Counted from the first letter of the stretch, positions 48,740-58,696 are shown. The stretch is DNA of 64,000 bases from an uncultured bacterium (GCA_905215935.1 CAJMRY010000001.1:186001-250000), one strand, 5' to 3'. A program made the numbers and translations. Notes: generated by a model from the letters alone, not told the origin.

Positions 48740-49249
48740 ATGTTAAAAGAATTCAAAGAATTTGCAACTCGTGGAAATATAATGGATATGGCAATAGGTG
48801 TTATTATTGGTGGTGCTTTCCAAAAAATAGTTACGTCATTAGTTAATGACATTATAATGCCTACTGTAGCAATTTTCACTGGAAAAGTAGATTTCTCAGA
48901 TTTAGTATTTACAGTAGGAAGTGCATCTATTAAATATGGCGCTTTTATAACAGCTATAATCGACTTTCTAATTATTGCATTTTCTATTTTCATTGCAATA
49001 AAAGTTGCTAATACTATTAATAAAAGAATGGAAAAATTAGCTAAAGGTGAAATAGACAAATTAAATAAGAAAACAAAAAAATTACTAAAAAATAAAAAAG
49101 GAAAACAAGAAAGTGAAGAAGTAGAAACACCTGAAGAAGAAACTCCAGAATCAAAAATTTGTCCATATTGTTTTTCTGAAATAAATTATAATGCTACTAA
49201 ATGTCCTCATTGTACTTCCGATTTAGTAGAAAAAGCTATTAAAGATTAA
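48740..49249 (+). CDS. mscL: Large-conductance mechanosensitive channel with a C-terminal zinc ribbon
   Basis: 169 residues. Residues 1-105 are MscL: the N-terminal amphipathic helix (FKEFATRGNIMDMAIGVIIGGAF), first pore helix, loop and second helix. A Lys-rich helix and an acidic linker follow. The last 30 residues form a zinc ribbon (ICPYCFSEINYNATKCPHC). The channel releases solutes under osmotic stress; the ribbon is an added cytoplasmic domain. It has its own promoter and terminator. Confidence 0.93.
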   Translation: MLKEFKEFATRGNIMDMAIGVIIGGAFQKIVTSLVNDIIMPTVAIFTGKVDFSDLVFTVGSASIKYGAFITAIIDFLIIAFSIFIAIKVANTINKRMEKLAKGEIDKLNKKTKKLLKNKKGKQESEEVETPEEETPESKICPYCFSEINYNATKCPHCTSDLVEKAIKD

Positions 49250-49274
49250 GTTCTTTAGACTCTATAAAATAATA

Positions 49275-49327
49275 TTAAGAGCTTTTAGTATATATTCTGA
49301 GAATTATATATACTAAAAGCTCTTAAA
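49275..49327 (+). terminator. Terminator after mscL
   Basis: Nearly perfect hairpin with ~20-base arms (TTAAGAGCTTTTAGTATATA and complement) and a 12-base loop. The T tract is weak. The gap 49328-49563 is AT-rich and shows no gene. Confidence 0.7.
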
Positions 49328-49563
49328 TTATCTATTTTAAAATGTTGTCAGTCTCATATTTAGTATCTAATTATTTCCTTCACAAATTTTTATTTATATT
49401 CTTTAGAAATCCATAAAAAAACAATAAAAATTTATTTTAGCTATAAAGCTTTATTAATCTAACTATTTACTTTAAAATTACATATTCATCTTAAAGTAAA
49501 TATATATTTTTTTACAAATATGTAAGATATCATTTACCTTTTATCATTTCTACTAATTTTATT

Positions 49564-50259
49564 TCAAACTTCTATAAAAGATGTGTGTTCACTTTCATCA
49601 TTATCATCTATATTTTCTATTAATTTATATATATTCATTTTAGAATTATATCTTTTATTTTCTACAATTACCATAAACCATAAATACATTAAAATTATTA
49701 AAATAGATATATTTTTTAAATATAAAATAGCTATACTTGAAATAATTGTAAGAAAAATAATAGTAATATTTGATAATATATTTGTATATTTATACGAATC
49801 CTTTAATCCTATTATTATATGTAAAATTCCTTTTATAATTCTTCCACCATCTAATGGATAAATCGGTATTAAATTAAAAAATCCAATTAATAAATTAGAA
49901 AAAACTATAAAATCTGTGGATATGTTAAATATTGAAACTTCAAGAAAGCCACACAATAAAGCAATAATAAAATTTGTAATTGGTCCTGAAATTGCAATAA
50001 TTATCTTCTTTAATGCTAACAAATTTGCACATTCAATTTTTTTATTATAATTATTTAAATTCATATAAAAACATGCAGATACCCCCACAGGCAATACTTC
50101 AATTTTTCTTGGTTTAAACCCTAATATTACTCCCATAACTAAATGACCTAACTCATGTAAAATAGCAAATAACATTATAACACAATATATTTCTAATTGT
50201 CTTGTTAGTAAAAAAATTAAAACCACAATAAAAATCTTTAAATCTATTTTTATTTGCAT
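49564..50259 (-). CDS. spoIVFB: Stage IV sporulation protein FB (intramembrane zinc protease)
   Basis: 231 residues of the M50 family: HELGH in an early membrane helix (FAILHELGHLVMG) and the second ligand motif NLIPIYPLDGGRI. It cleaves pro-SigK in the outer forespore membrane in Bacillus; clostridial SigK often lacks a pro-sequence, so the substrate here may differ. It lies 18 bases downstream of the SpoIVFA-like M23 gene. Confidence 0.87.
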   Translation of the reverse strand: MQIKIDLKIFIVVLIFLLTRQLEIYCVIMLFAILHELGHLVMGVILGFKPRKIEVLPVGVSACFYMNLNNYNKKIECANLLALKKIIIAISGPITNFIIALLCGFLEVSIFNISTDFIVFSNLLIGFFNLIPIYPLDGGRIIKGILHIIIGLKDSYKYTNILSNITIIFLTIISSIAILYLKNISILIILMYLWFMVIVENKRYNSKMNIYKLIENIDDNDESEHTSFIEV

Positions 50260-50277
50260 GATAGAACAACTCCTTTT

Positions 50278-51240
50278 TTAAAACTGTAAAACATATTCTG
50301 GATTAACTAATCTATCATCTACTCTTATTTCGAAATGTAAATGAGGCCCTGTTGCTCTTCCTGTTTGCCCTACTTCTGCAATTTCCATTCCTTGTTTTAT
50401 TTCATCACCTTCTTTTACTAGCAAAGTTTTACAATGAGCATATAATGTCGTAACATTGCCACTAACTATTTTTATATGATTTCCATAATCACCTTGTGAA
50501 GACGAAATAATAACCTTTCCATCCATTGCAGAGACAATTTTTGTTCCTTCATTAACACCAATATCTATTCCAGCATGATTTGCAGATATAATACTACTTG
50601 GTGTTCTTGGTCCAAATCTAGATGTTATTGTTCCTTTTAATGGAAGAGCTATTTGGTAATTATCTTTTACATATTGTGCATCAATTTCCATTTGGCTTTT
50701 TTGTTCTTGAGTCTGTGTATCTTGCGAAACTATTTCACTACCTCCACCTATACCTAAATTAGAAACTTCTTCCTGAACTTTTCCCTCTTGATTATTATCT
50801 TCGTGTTCAATTTGTGTTTCGTTATTTTGTTTCTGCTCTTCATTACTTTGATTTTCACCTTCAACATTTGCTTCATTTGTATTTTTATCTTCTTTCACTT
50901 CATTTTCATTTATTTCATTAAAATTGATATTTAATCCTTTAAAAAAATCTATTGTTTTATCATACATCATTTTAATATTCATATCATAAGACAAAACCTC
51001 TTTAGTCTTATTTAATATATCCTGCGAGAATAAATCATTTGAATTCTTTATCATATAAAATCCAGAATAAATAATAATACAAATTACAATTTTACAAATC
51101 ATTTTTTTAAATAACGAAATATCTGGTTTATTTCTTATATTAACTGTATTACCTGTTAGTCTAACACCTTGATTCTTTCTTTTCTGATATATCTCTTCTG
51201 CCCTTCTTATTCTTTCCTCTGTACTTATTATTCTTTCCAA
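50278..51240 (-). CDS. spoIVFA: M23/LytM protein, probable SpoIVFA
   Basis: 320 residues: a basic cytoplasmic N-terminus, one membrane segment (about 45-63), a long Glu/Gln/Asn-rich linker and a C-terminal LytM domain. The domain starts ALPLKGTITSRFGPRT, with HAGIDIG (H-x3-D) and HLHFEIRVDD (HxH), so zinc ligands appear complete. Its position directly before spoIVFB argues for the SpoIVFA role of holding and restraining the protease. It could also act as a wall hydrolase like SpoIIQ. Confidence 0.72.
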   Translation of the reverse strand: MERIISTEERIRRAEEIYQKRKNQGVRLTGNTVNIRNKPDISLFKKMICKIVICIIIYSGFYMIKNSNDLFSQDILNKTKEVLSYDMNIKMMYDKTIDFFKGLNINFNEINENEVKEDKNTNEANVEGENQSNEEQKQNNETQIEHEDNNQEGKVQEEVSNLGIGGGSEIVSQDTQTQEQKSQMEIDAQYVKDNYQIALPLKGTITSRFGPRTPSSIISANHAGIDIGVNEGTKIVSAMDGKVIISSSQGDYGNHIKIVSGNVTTLYAHCKTLLVKEGDEIKQGMEIAEVGQTGRATGPHLHFEIRVDDRLVNPEYVLQF

Positions 51241-51322
51241 AATAAAAACACCTCTTCCTTTGTAGGTTTACATTTTAATGTATATTCCTATAAGAGATGT
51301 TTTATGCTTAAGGCCTTAAAAT

Positions 51323-51679
51323 TTAAACTATATTAAATATAAAACTTACAAACGTTACTATTACAATTCCTATTGTAAATATCTTCAAGTTTTTATACTT
51401 TTTTTCTAACTTTTTTAATTCCTTTTTACCTTTTATATCTTGATTTTCAATTTTAGAAATATAATTTGATATAACAATTTCAGCTTCCTTTATTATATAA
51501 TCTTTACTATCTTTAGCATCTTTATTATTTTTACTATTTTTAAAATTTTCAGATTTATTTTGGGCAAGTTCTGGCTTTTTTATCTTTTTATTTGTTTTTA
51601 ATACTACAATTGCTTCCTCCACTATATTAGATGGCAAATTTTTAAGTACAATCATATTCTTCATACTACTTATATCCAT
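51323..51679 (-). CDS. Small tail-anchored hypothetical protein
   Basis: 118 residues: a hydrophobic-charged N-terminal stretch (MKNMIVLKNLPSNIVEEAIVVLK), a Lys/Asn/Asp-rich middle, a helical Glu/Lys segment and one C-terminal membrane helix (about 99-117). I recognise no family. The ATG at 51679 follows GGGAGG. It sits upstream of the spoIVFA-like gene and downstream of yyaC, so a sporulation link is possible. Confidence 0.6.
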   Translation of the reverse strand: MDISSMKNMIVLKNLPSNIVEEAIVVLKTNKKIKKPELAQNKSENFKNSKNNKDAKDSKDYIIKEAEIVISNYISKIENQDIKGKKELKKLEKKYKNLKIFTIGIVIVTFVSFIFNIV

Positions 51680-51854
51680 ATATACCTCCCGATTCTTTTT
51701 TTGCAATATATATAGATTTTTTCCTTTTTTTACTATATTATTCAGAGAGTTATTAAAGAAGTTTAACTAAAGGAAACTTATACTGTTACAAATCACAGCA
51801 CACTATAAAGCACACATCAGCCTCGAAAAGGTTAATATATATTAATCCTCCTTA

Positions 51855-52439
51855 TTAACACATAATAATTTCAGAATTTATAAAATTATTATATTCTCTG
51901 TCTATTATTTCTAAAATTCCTCCTGATACAATATCTACTAAACTCATTACAAAATTTAATGATGTATTTTGTAATAACTGCATATTTTTGTTAACTGTTT
52001 TATAGTTTTTTCCTATAATTGCCTTTATACTAATATTTCCAACTTCTCTTCTTCCCTTGTTTATAGCTACTCCAAATCTTAATCCACCTTTTGTAACTAA
52101 AATTTTACCAATATTACTTTCTTTAGAAAGAGCTGCATCTATAGCTATAATACATGGATTCATGCATTTTTTATTAATTTCTTTTAAGCTTTTATCCACA
52201 TCAGAATATATTAATGGATTTTCTAAATCTCCATAAACTATACAGTTTATATTATTATTTGCAATTGCCTCTTTAATTCTATTTCCTACTAACGGTCCAA
52301 AGCAATCGCCTGTCATTCGATCTGTACCAATACATAAAAAAACTAATTCAGAATAATTATTATTTATTTTTTTAAACTCATTATAAAAATCACACATAAA
52401 TTTATTGTATTTAATATTTTTATTACTTACATTAATCAT
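51855..52439 (-). CDS. yyaC: Sporulation protein YyaC
   Basis: 194 residues matching YyaC: LVFLCIGTDRMTGDCFGPLVG, a later IIAIDAALS and GLRFGVAINKGRREVGNISIK. The fold is that of the germination protease/hydrogenase maturation group. Its role in spores is not settled. AGGAGG precedes the ATG. Confidence 0.85.
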   Translation of the reverse strand: MINVSNKNIKYNKFMCDFYNEFKKINNNYSELVFLCIGTDRMTGDCFGPLVGNRIKEAIANNNINCIVYGDLENPLIYSDVDKSLKEINKKCMNPCIIAIDAALSKESNIGKILVTKGGLRFGVAINKGRREVGNISIKAIIGKNYKTVNKNMQLLQNTSLNFVMSLVDIVSGGILEIIDREYNNFINSEIIMC

Positions 52440-52505
52440 ATATTCCTCCTATTTATGTATTATCTAATGCAATTTTATGCTTGCTTAAAATATTTATTCC
52501 AAGAG

Positions 52506-52751
52506 TTAATCTTTTCTAGGTGAAATAATAATATTTATATCTGTACTATATTTATATTTTTTTATCATATCTTCTGAAAATGATGCAACTTCATTAGTTA
52601 CAATTATAGTATGATATTTCTTATCTATTAATTCTTTAATTTTATTATCTGTATTTTCTAAATCTTGTAATTTAAAAACATCAAATCCTAAATTTTCTGG
52701 TATTTTAAAACTCTCTTCATCTTTTCGATACTTTATCCAAGATATCTTCAT
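52506..52751 (-). CDS. Small protein resembling V-type ATPase subunit F
   Basis: 81 residues with alternating beta and helix and the segment HTIIVTNEVASFSEDMIKKYK-NIIISPRK, which resembles the nucleotide-like fold of V/A-ATPase subunit F. No other ATPase genes are near, so a true ATPase role is unlikely. The gap 52752-53020 is AT-rich and shows nothing I recognise. Confidence 0.45.
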   Translation of the reverse strand: MKISWIKYRKDEESFKIPENLGFDVFKLQDLENTDNKIKELIDKKYHTIIVTNEVASFSEDMIKKYKYSTDINIIISPRKD

Positions 52752-53038
52752 ATATTCATCACCAGTATTTAGTTTTTGATGTTTTTTGTTTTTTATTCAA
52801 TTTATTTTTATTTTGATTTTATTATTACATTTATTTTGTAATATAATTTACTATACTGTTTTATACCATGCATTATGCTTGCGCCTTATTTCAATTTATG
52901 CTAAAATATATTAAATTGTGTTTTTTACTCTTTACTCTAGCTTTAGTGTTCCACTTTGGAAATAAAATTTTTTTGAAAGCTTTGTTGTAAAGAAAACACT
53001 TAGCAAAGGTAACATCATCTATGATTAGAGGTGAAATA

Positions 53039-53374
53039 ATGAATAATGCTGTAAATCAATATAGACATATTATATTGAACTATGTAAGTTATACACTTAC
53101 AAGCATAAATTTTAGTCAGTTTGATGAACGGTCAATTCTAATAATTATAGAAAAGTTAAATGAAATTGAGCGTACACTAAACATCGATATTTTTAATAGA
53201 ATAACTTTCAAAAAGAATCTTAATGGAATAGAATGCTTTTTTTCATTAAAAACATTGTGCAATCCATTAAATCTAATTCGATGGAAGTCGTTTTTTGGAA
53301 CGCCAGCTGACTTCAATAAAGAAATAACAGAAGCAATATGCAATATTATGTTAGACATTGAAAAAGAAAATTAA
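53039..53374 (+). CDS. Small hypothetical protein, isolated cassette with an in-frame CGG
   Basis: 111 residues, mainly helical (IILNYVSYTLTSINFSQF, ILIIIEKLNEIERTL), with a short C-terminal motif PADFNKEITEAICNIML. I recognise no family. GAGGTG precedes the ATG at 53039, and a terminator follows. It contains an in-frame CGG at 53129-53131 (Glu-Arg-Ser) where a +1 shift would reach a stop at once, so CGG must be read as a normal codon. Codon use is less AT-biased than the neighbours, pointing to transfer. Confidence 0.6.
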   Translation: MNNAVNQYRHIILNYVSYTLTSINFSQFDERSILIIIEKLNEIERTLNIDIFNRITFKKNLNGIECFFSLKTLCNPLNLIRWKSFFGTPADFNKEITEAICNIMLDIEKEN

Positions 53375-53387
53375 TTTGTACCTTTGC

Positions 53388-53422
53388 AAAAACATCCTGC
53401 TTAAAAACAGGATGTTTTTTTA
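53388..53422 (+). terminator. Terminator after the 53039 gene
   Basis: Arms AAAACATCCTG and CAGGATGTTTT with a short loop and a T run. Confidence 0.88.
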
Positions 53423-53462
53423 CGAACATTTTGAACAGGGTTAAATGCTCACTTTTTTGCTT

Positions 53463-55040
53463 TTATCCATTTGCAACTTCTATTCTAACATCTCTACCCT
53501 TTATTTGTTTATCTTTCATAGATGTTAAAATTTCATTTACATATTCTCCTGGTACTTCTATAAAAGAAAATTTGTCTAATATATTTATTTTTCCTAAATC
53601 ATTCCCAGATACTGCCGTATTTGCAGAAATACTTCCAACAATATCTTTTACCATTATCTTATCTTTTTTTCCAACATTTAAAAATAGTTTAATTTCTTCT
53701 CCTGGTTTAAAATTAAAATTTTGCTTATCTTTATTTTCTTTTTTGTTTGTAATTAAAGAAAGTAATGCTTTTGCTACTATTTTTATGTCATTTTTTTGTA
53801 ATAACTTTTCTAATATTTCATTATTTATTTCTGATTCTTCATTTTTATTTTTATCTATTATTTCTTGAATATCATCAATCATCTTTTGATTTTTTACTTT
53901 GTTTATTTGTTCTATTGTTGGAATTTTACCTGATAATATTTTAGTATTCGCATATTTTTGAATACTATAAATTTTACTTTTTTCTTTTCCTACTACAAAA
54001 GTATAAGCTTTTCCTATATTTCCATTTCTTCCTGTTCTTCCTATACGATGAACATAATACTCTTCTTCTTGTGGAATATCATAATTTATTACAAGCTCTA
54101 ATTCATCTACATCTATACCTCTTGCAACAACATCTGTTGCAACTAATATTTGGAATTCTCCTGTTTTAAATCTTTTCATTATTCTATCTCTTTGAGCTTG
54201 TTTGATATCTCCATGTAAGCTTTCTGCTTTATATCCATTTGATTTTAATTTTTCTATTAAATCATCCACTTTTCTTTTTGTATTACAAAATACAACCGCT
54301 TTTGTAGGATTATTTAAATCAATCAATCTCATAACTGTATCATCTTTCATAGCTTGCTTTACTTCTAGAGAAATCTGCTCTATACGATCCACAGTTAATT
54401 CTTTAACTTTTATCTTTATATTCTTAGGTTCTTTTAAATATTTTTTAGTAATTCCTAAAATTCTTTTATTCATTGTTGCAGAAAATAGTACAGTTTGTCT
54501 TTCGCTTGGAACTTCTTTTAATATTGTTTCAATATCTTCTTCAAATCCCATATTTAACATTTCATCTGCTTCATCAAGTACACACATTTTTACATTATCT
54601 AATTTTAATGTCTTTCTTCTCATATGATCCATTACTCTACCTGGTGTTCCAACAACAATTTTCACTCCTTGTTTTAACCCTTTAATTTGTCTTTCTATAG
54701 ACTCACCACCATATACTGCTAAAACTTTAACCCCTTCTTTATATTTTGTAAATTTTCTAAGTTCTCCTGTTACTTGAGTAGCAAGTTCTCGAGTTGGACA
54801 AAGAATAATTGCCTGAACTTTATTTAGGCTTACATCAATACTTTCAATTAAAGGTAACCCAAAAGAAGCAGTTTTCCCTGTTCCTGTTTGTGATTGACCA
54901 ATTACATCTTTTCCTTCCATAATAAAAGGTATTGTTTTTACTTGAATTGGTGTTGGCTCCTTGTATCCATATTCATCTAATGCTCTTAATACACTTTCTG
55001 ATAACCCTAAATCTTCAAATTTTACATTTTTTTCTTCCAT
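53463..55040 (-). CDS. DEAD-box ATP-dependent RNA helicase (CshA/DbpA type)
   Basis: 525 residues with Q motif (YKEPTPIQVKTIP), SQTGTGKTASF, PTRELATQ, VLDEADEML, SAT and HRIGRTGRNG. The C-terminal ~75 residues (KLFLNVGKKDKIMVKDIVGSI through RDVRIEVANG) match the DbpA RNA-binding domain, which in DbpA targets 23S rRNA. A role in ribosome assembly or RNA decay is likely. It stands alone downstream of guaA. Confidence 0.92.
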   Translation of the reverse strand: MEEKNVKFEDLGLSESVLRALDEYGYKEPTPIQVKTIPFIMEGKDVIGQSQTGTGKTASFGLPLIESIDVSLNKVQAIILCPTRELATQVTGELRKFTKYKEGVKVLAVYGGESIERQIKGLKQGVKIVVGTPGRVMDHMRRKTLKLDNVKMCVLDEADEMLNMGFEEDIETILKEVPSERQTVLFSATMNKRILGITKKYLKEPKNIKIKVKELTVDRIEQISLEVKQAMKDDTVMRLIDLNNPTKAVVFCNTKRKVDDLIEKLKSNGYKAESLHGDIKQAQRDRIMKRFKTGEFQILVATDVVARGIDVDELELVINYDIPQEEEYYVHRIGRTGRNGNIGKAYTFVVGKEKSKIYSIQKYANTKILSGKIPTIEQINKVKNQKMIDDIQEIIDKNKNEESEINNEILEKLLQKNDIKIVAKALLSLITNKKENKDKQNFNFKPGEEIKLFLNVGKKDKIMVKDIVGSISANTAVSGNDLGKINILDKFSFIEVPGEYVNEILTSMKDKQIKGRDVRIEVANG

Positions 55041-55067
55041 TTTTTCTCCTTCTGCCCCATATTAAGG

Positions 55068-55130
55068 ACCAAAGTGACCAATTATAGACATAAAAATCCA
55101 CTTAAGAACTTAAGAATTTTGGTCACTTCA
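55068..55130. repeat. Imperfect inverted repeat around AAAGTGACCA
   Basis: AAAGTGACCAATT and AATTTTGGTCACTT face each other across ~35 bases, just upstream of the DEAD-box gene. It could be a regulator site or an RNA stem in its leader. Confidence 0.4.
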
Positions 55131-55229
55131 AAATATAATTTATTTTTCTATTTTTTATAACGACCCAGATTTTTAAGCCCTTTACTTGGTTTTTGCGTAT
55201 TTGACGGATCGTTTTTTGAGCACAAAAAT

Positions 55230-55263
55230 AACCTAAAAACAAATATATCAATCTGTTTTTAGG
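55230..55263 (-). terminator. Terminator after guaA
   Basis: Arms CCTAAAAACA and TGTTTTTAGG with a 12-base loop, then TTATTTTTG on the minus strand. Apart from this and the repeat above, 55041-55393 shows nothing else I recognise. Confidence 0.6.
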
Positions 55264-55393
55264 CTACTTGAAAACGACAATTTTTCAATCGACATACACA
55301 ATTATATTTATAAACAAATTTAATATACCATTTTTATTTCGTTATTTTCTACTTTTGTTAGTATAGCATATTTTGCAAATTATGTCAATTAAT

Positions 55394-56932
55394 TTATTCC
55401 CACTCAATAGTTGCAGGTGGTTTTCCTGTTATATCATAAACAACACGATTAACATGTTTTACTTCATTTACAATTCTTGATGATACTTTTTCTAATACAT
55501 CATATGGAATTTTAGTCCATTCTGCTGTCATAAAGTCTGATGTAGTTACTGCTCTTAAAGCTATAGTGTAATCATATGTCCTTTCATCTCCCATTACACC
55601 TACGCTTCTAATATTTGTTAATACTGCAAAATATTGATTAATACTTCTATCTAAACCAGCATTTGCAATTTCTTCTCTAAATATGTAATCTGCATCTTTT
55701 AAAATTTCTAATTTATCATCTGTAATATCACCTATTACACGAATTGCAAGTCCTGGTCCTGGGAATGGTTGACGATATACTAGAAACTCTGGAAGACCTA
55801 ATTCCAATCCTACTTTTCTTACTTCATCTTTAAATAAATCTCTTAATGGTTCTACTATCTCTTTAAAATCAACATAGTCTGGAAGTCCACCTACATTGTG
55901 ATGACTCTTTATTTTAGCACCTACTCCTACTCCACTTTCTATTATGTCTGGATAGATAGTTCCTTGTACTAAATAATCTACTGTTCCTATCTTTTTTGCT
56001 TCTTCTTCAAATACACGAATAAATTCTTCACCAATTATTTTTCTTTTTTGTTCTGGATCAGATACTTCTGCTAATTTGTTTAAAAATCTATCCTTTGCAT
56101 CAACACGAACAAAGTTCACATCAAAGTTTTTAGTAAAAACCTCTTCTACTTCATCTGCTTCATTTTTTCTTAATAATCCATGGTCTACAAATATACAAGT
56201 TAAATTTTTTCCTATTGCTTTATTAATTAATGCTGCTGCAACAGAAGAATCTACTCCTCCAGATAGTGCACATAAAGCTTTTTTATCTCCTATTTTTTCT
56301 TTTATAGCTCTTACAGTTTCTTCTGCAAATGAACTCATTTTCCAGTTTCCTGTGCATCCACAAATATTATATACAAAATTTCTTAAAATCTCTGTTCCTT
56401 TATTTGTATGATTTACTTCTGGGTGAAACTGAATTCCATAAAAATTCTTTTCTATGTTTTGCATTGCTGCATTTGGACAATGATTTGTTGAGCCTATATT
56501 TTCAAATCCATCTGGTAATTTATTTACAAAATCTGTATGACTCATTAAACAATCATTGTTATCTTCAAAACCTGCAAATAATTTAGATGAATTATCTATT
56601 TTTACACTAGTTACTCCATACTCTCTTTTATCTGCCTGTTCCACTTCTCCTCCAAGCATATGTGTCATAAGTTGCATACCATAGCAAATTCCAAGAACTG
56701 GAATACCAAGCTTAAATATTTCTTTTGCGCACTTTGGTGCATTTTCAGCATAAACACTAGCAGGTCCACCTGTGAATATAATTCCCTTTGGATTCTTTTC
56801 TTTTATTTTTTCTATACTTGTACTAAATGGTACAATTTCAGAATATACATTACATTCACGGACACGTCTTGCTATTAATTGATTATATTGACCATAAAAG
56901 TCTATAATTAATATTAGTTCTTTTTCATTCAT
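55394..56932 (-). CDS. guaA: GMP synthase (glutamine-hydrolysing)
   Basis: 512 residues: a class I glutamine amidotransferase (GGPASVYAE, nucleophile GICYGMQL, FHPEV) then the ATP pyrophosphatase (ALSGGVDSSVAA) and the dimerisation domain ending KPPATIEWE. It converts XMP to GMP. It lies downstream of guaB on the same strand, so the two last steps of GMP synthesis are neighbours. Confidence 0.97.
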   Translation of the reverse strand: MNEKELILIIDFYGQYNQLIARRVRECNVYSEIVPFSTSIEKIKEKNPKGIIFTGGPASVYAENAPKCAKEIFKLGIPVLGICYGMQLMTHMLGGEVEQADKREYGVTSVKIDNSSKLFAGFEDNNDCLMSHTDFVNKLPDGFENIGSTNHCPNAAMQNIEKNFYGIQFHPEVNHTNKGTEILRNFVYNICGCTGNWKMSSFAEETVRAIKEKIGDKKALCALSGGVDSSVAAALINKAIGKNLTCIFVDHGLLRKNEADEVEEVFTKNFDVNFVRVDAKDRFLNKLAEVSDPEQKRKIIGEEFIRVFEEEAKKIGTVDYLVQGTIYPDIIESGVGVGAKIKSHHNVGGLPDYVDFKEIVEPLRDLFKDEVRKVGLELGLPEFLVYRQPFPGPGLAIRVIGDITDDKLEILKDADYIFREEIANAGLDRSINQYFAVLTNIRSVGVMGDERTYDYTIALRAVTTSDFMTAEWTKIPYDVLEKVSSRIVNEVKHVNRVVYDITGKPPATIEWE

Positions 56933-57070
56933 ATTTTAGATTTCCTTTCTTTTTAACCCAAATTGGACGAAGAATTTGAGTCGATTGTTCTCTTCTCAAT
57001 TTTTTGACTCAAAAGCTCTGTCCCATTTGATTCACCTTTTTTTAGACCCCATTTGAGCCATCTTTAGGTC

Positions 57071-58579
57071 TTAATCCTCATTTTGGACTTCTTTTAATAC
57101 AACATCATGTGCACTACCTTCTTTGATACTAATATTAGATACCAAAGTAAGTCTTGCTTTTTCATGGAATTCTGGAATGCTAATAGCTCCACAATTACAC
57201 ATTGTTGATTTTATCTTGCTTACAGTTACGGCTAAGTTATCTTTTAGTGGTCCTGCATATGGTATATATGAATCTACACCTTCTTCAAAACTTAATTTAT
57301 TTTTTCCAGCTTCTCCTAAGTCATATCTTTGCCAATTTCTTGCACGGTTTGAACCTTCTCCCCAATATTCTTTTACGAAGTTTCCTCCCATTTTTACTTT
57401 TCTTGTTGGGCTTTCATCAAAACGAGCAAAATATCTTCCCATCATAACAAAATCTGCTCCCATTGCTAAAGAAAGTGTAATATGGTAATCATGTACAATT
57501 CCGCCATCTGAACAAATTGGAATATATACACCAGTTCTTTCAAAATACTCATCTCTTGCTTCTACAACATCTATTAATGCGCTTGCTTGTCCACGTCCGA
57601 TTCCTTTTGTCTCACGAGTTATACAAATTGAACCTCCACCAACACCAACTTTAATAAAATCTGCTCCAGCTTCTGCTAAATAGTAAAATCCTGCTTTATC
57701 TACAACATTTCCAGCACCTATTTTTACATCATCACCATAGTGCTCTCTTACCCAATCTATAGTATTTTTTTGCCATACTGAATATCCATCTGATGAATCC
57801 ATACAAATTAAATCTACACCTGCTTCTACTAATGCTGGAATTCTTTCGGCATAATCTCTTGTATTAATACCTGCACCTACTATATATCTTTTATTTTCAT
57901 CTAATAATGAATCTGGATTATTTTTTCTATCTTCATAATCTTTTCTAAATACTAAATGTTCTAGATTATCATTTTCGTCTAATATTGGAAGACAACTTAT
58001 TTTATTTTCCCATATAATATCATTTGCTTCTGCTAAACTAATTCCTTTTTTAGCACAAACGATTTTATCTCTTGGAGTCATAAACTTATCTATAGGTTCA
58101 TCTAAATTTACTCTAGAAATTCTGTAATCTTTATCTGTTACTAATCCTAAAAATTTGCCATTACTTGTTCCGTCTTCTGTAATAGTTACTGTAGAATGTC
58201 CTGTTTTCTCTATTAAAGCAATTACATCTTTTAGTGGTGTTCCACTTTTCACATTTGAATCACTGTCTATAAATCCTGCTTTATGTTTTTTTACTCTTCT
58301 TACCATTTCTGCTTGTGATTCGATTGATTGTGAACCATAAATAAAAGAACATCCCCCTTCGCGCGCCAAAGCAATAGCCATCTTTTCTCCTGAAACGGCT
58401 TGCATTATAGCTGATACAAATGGAATGTTCTCTGAATATTTAGGTTCTTCACCTTTTTTAAATTTTACAAGTGGTGTTTTTAAACTAACATTACTTGGTA
58501 TACATCTTTCATCTGTTAAATTTGGTAGTAACAAAAACTCATTAAATGTTCTTGATACATCTTCTAGTATTTTTGCCAT
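57071..58579 (-). CDS. guaB: IMP dehydrogenase
   Basis: 502 residues: a TIM barrel with two inserted CBS segments (about 100-215), NAD/IMP loop GVGGGSICITRETKGIGRGQ with the catalytic Cys, and flap region GSNRARNWQRYD. It turns IMP into XMP, the committed step to GMP. The promoter and leader hairpin upstream are described separately. A 138-base gap containing a TTTGAGTC/GACTCAAA inverted repeat separates it from guaA. Confidence 0.95.
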   Translation of the reverse strand: MAKILEDVSRTFNEFLLLPNLTDERCIPSNVSLKTPLVKFKKGEEPKYSENIPFVSAIMQAVSGEKMAIALAREGGCSFIYGSQSIESQAEMVRRVKKHKAGFIDSDSNVKSGTPLKDVIALIEKTGHSTVTITEDGTSNGKFLGLVTDKDYRISRVNLDEPIDKFMTPRDKIVCAKKGISLAEANDIIWENKISCLPILDENDNLEHLVFRKDYEDRKNNPDSLLDENKRYIVGAGINTRDYAERIPALVEAGVDLICMDSSDGYSVWQKNTIDWVREHYGDDVKIGAGNVVDKAGFYYLAEAGADFIKVGVGGGSICITRETKGIGRGQASALIDVVEARDEYFERTGVYIPICSDGGIVHDYHITLSLAMGADFVMMGRYFARFDESPTRKVKMGGNFVKEYWGEGSNRARNWQRYDLGEAGKNKLSFEEGVDSYIPYAGPLKDNLAVTVSKIKSTMCNCGAISIPEFHEKARLTLVSNISIKEGSAHDVVLKEVQNED

Positions 58580-58614
58580 ATTTAAATTTCCCCCTTTAAT
58601 TCTTTATTTATATA

Positions 58615-58653
58615 AAAATGAACAAAAGGGATATTCCTTTTTGTTCATTTTTT
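58615..58653 (-). promoter_or_regulatory. Terminator-like hairpin in the guaB leader
   Basis: Arms AATGAACAAAAAGG and CCCTTTTGTTCATT (G-U or mismatch near the loop) and a following TTTTT on the minus strand, placed between the promoter and the guaB start. It may act as an attenuator or as a 5' stabilising stem; no known aptamer fits in the short leader. Confidence 0.55.
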
Positions 58654-58667
58654 ACTAGTATTCTTCT

Positions 58668-58696
58668 ATTATACAATATTTTACATAAAAAGACAA
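58668..58696 (-). promoter_or_regulatory. Sigma-A promoter for guaB
   Basis: On the minus strand TTGTCT (58691-58696), a 17-base spacer and TATAAT (58668-58673). The rest of the gap to 59043 is AT-rich with no gene. Confidence 0.75.
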
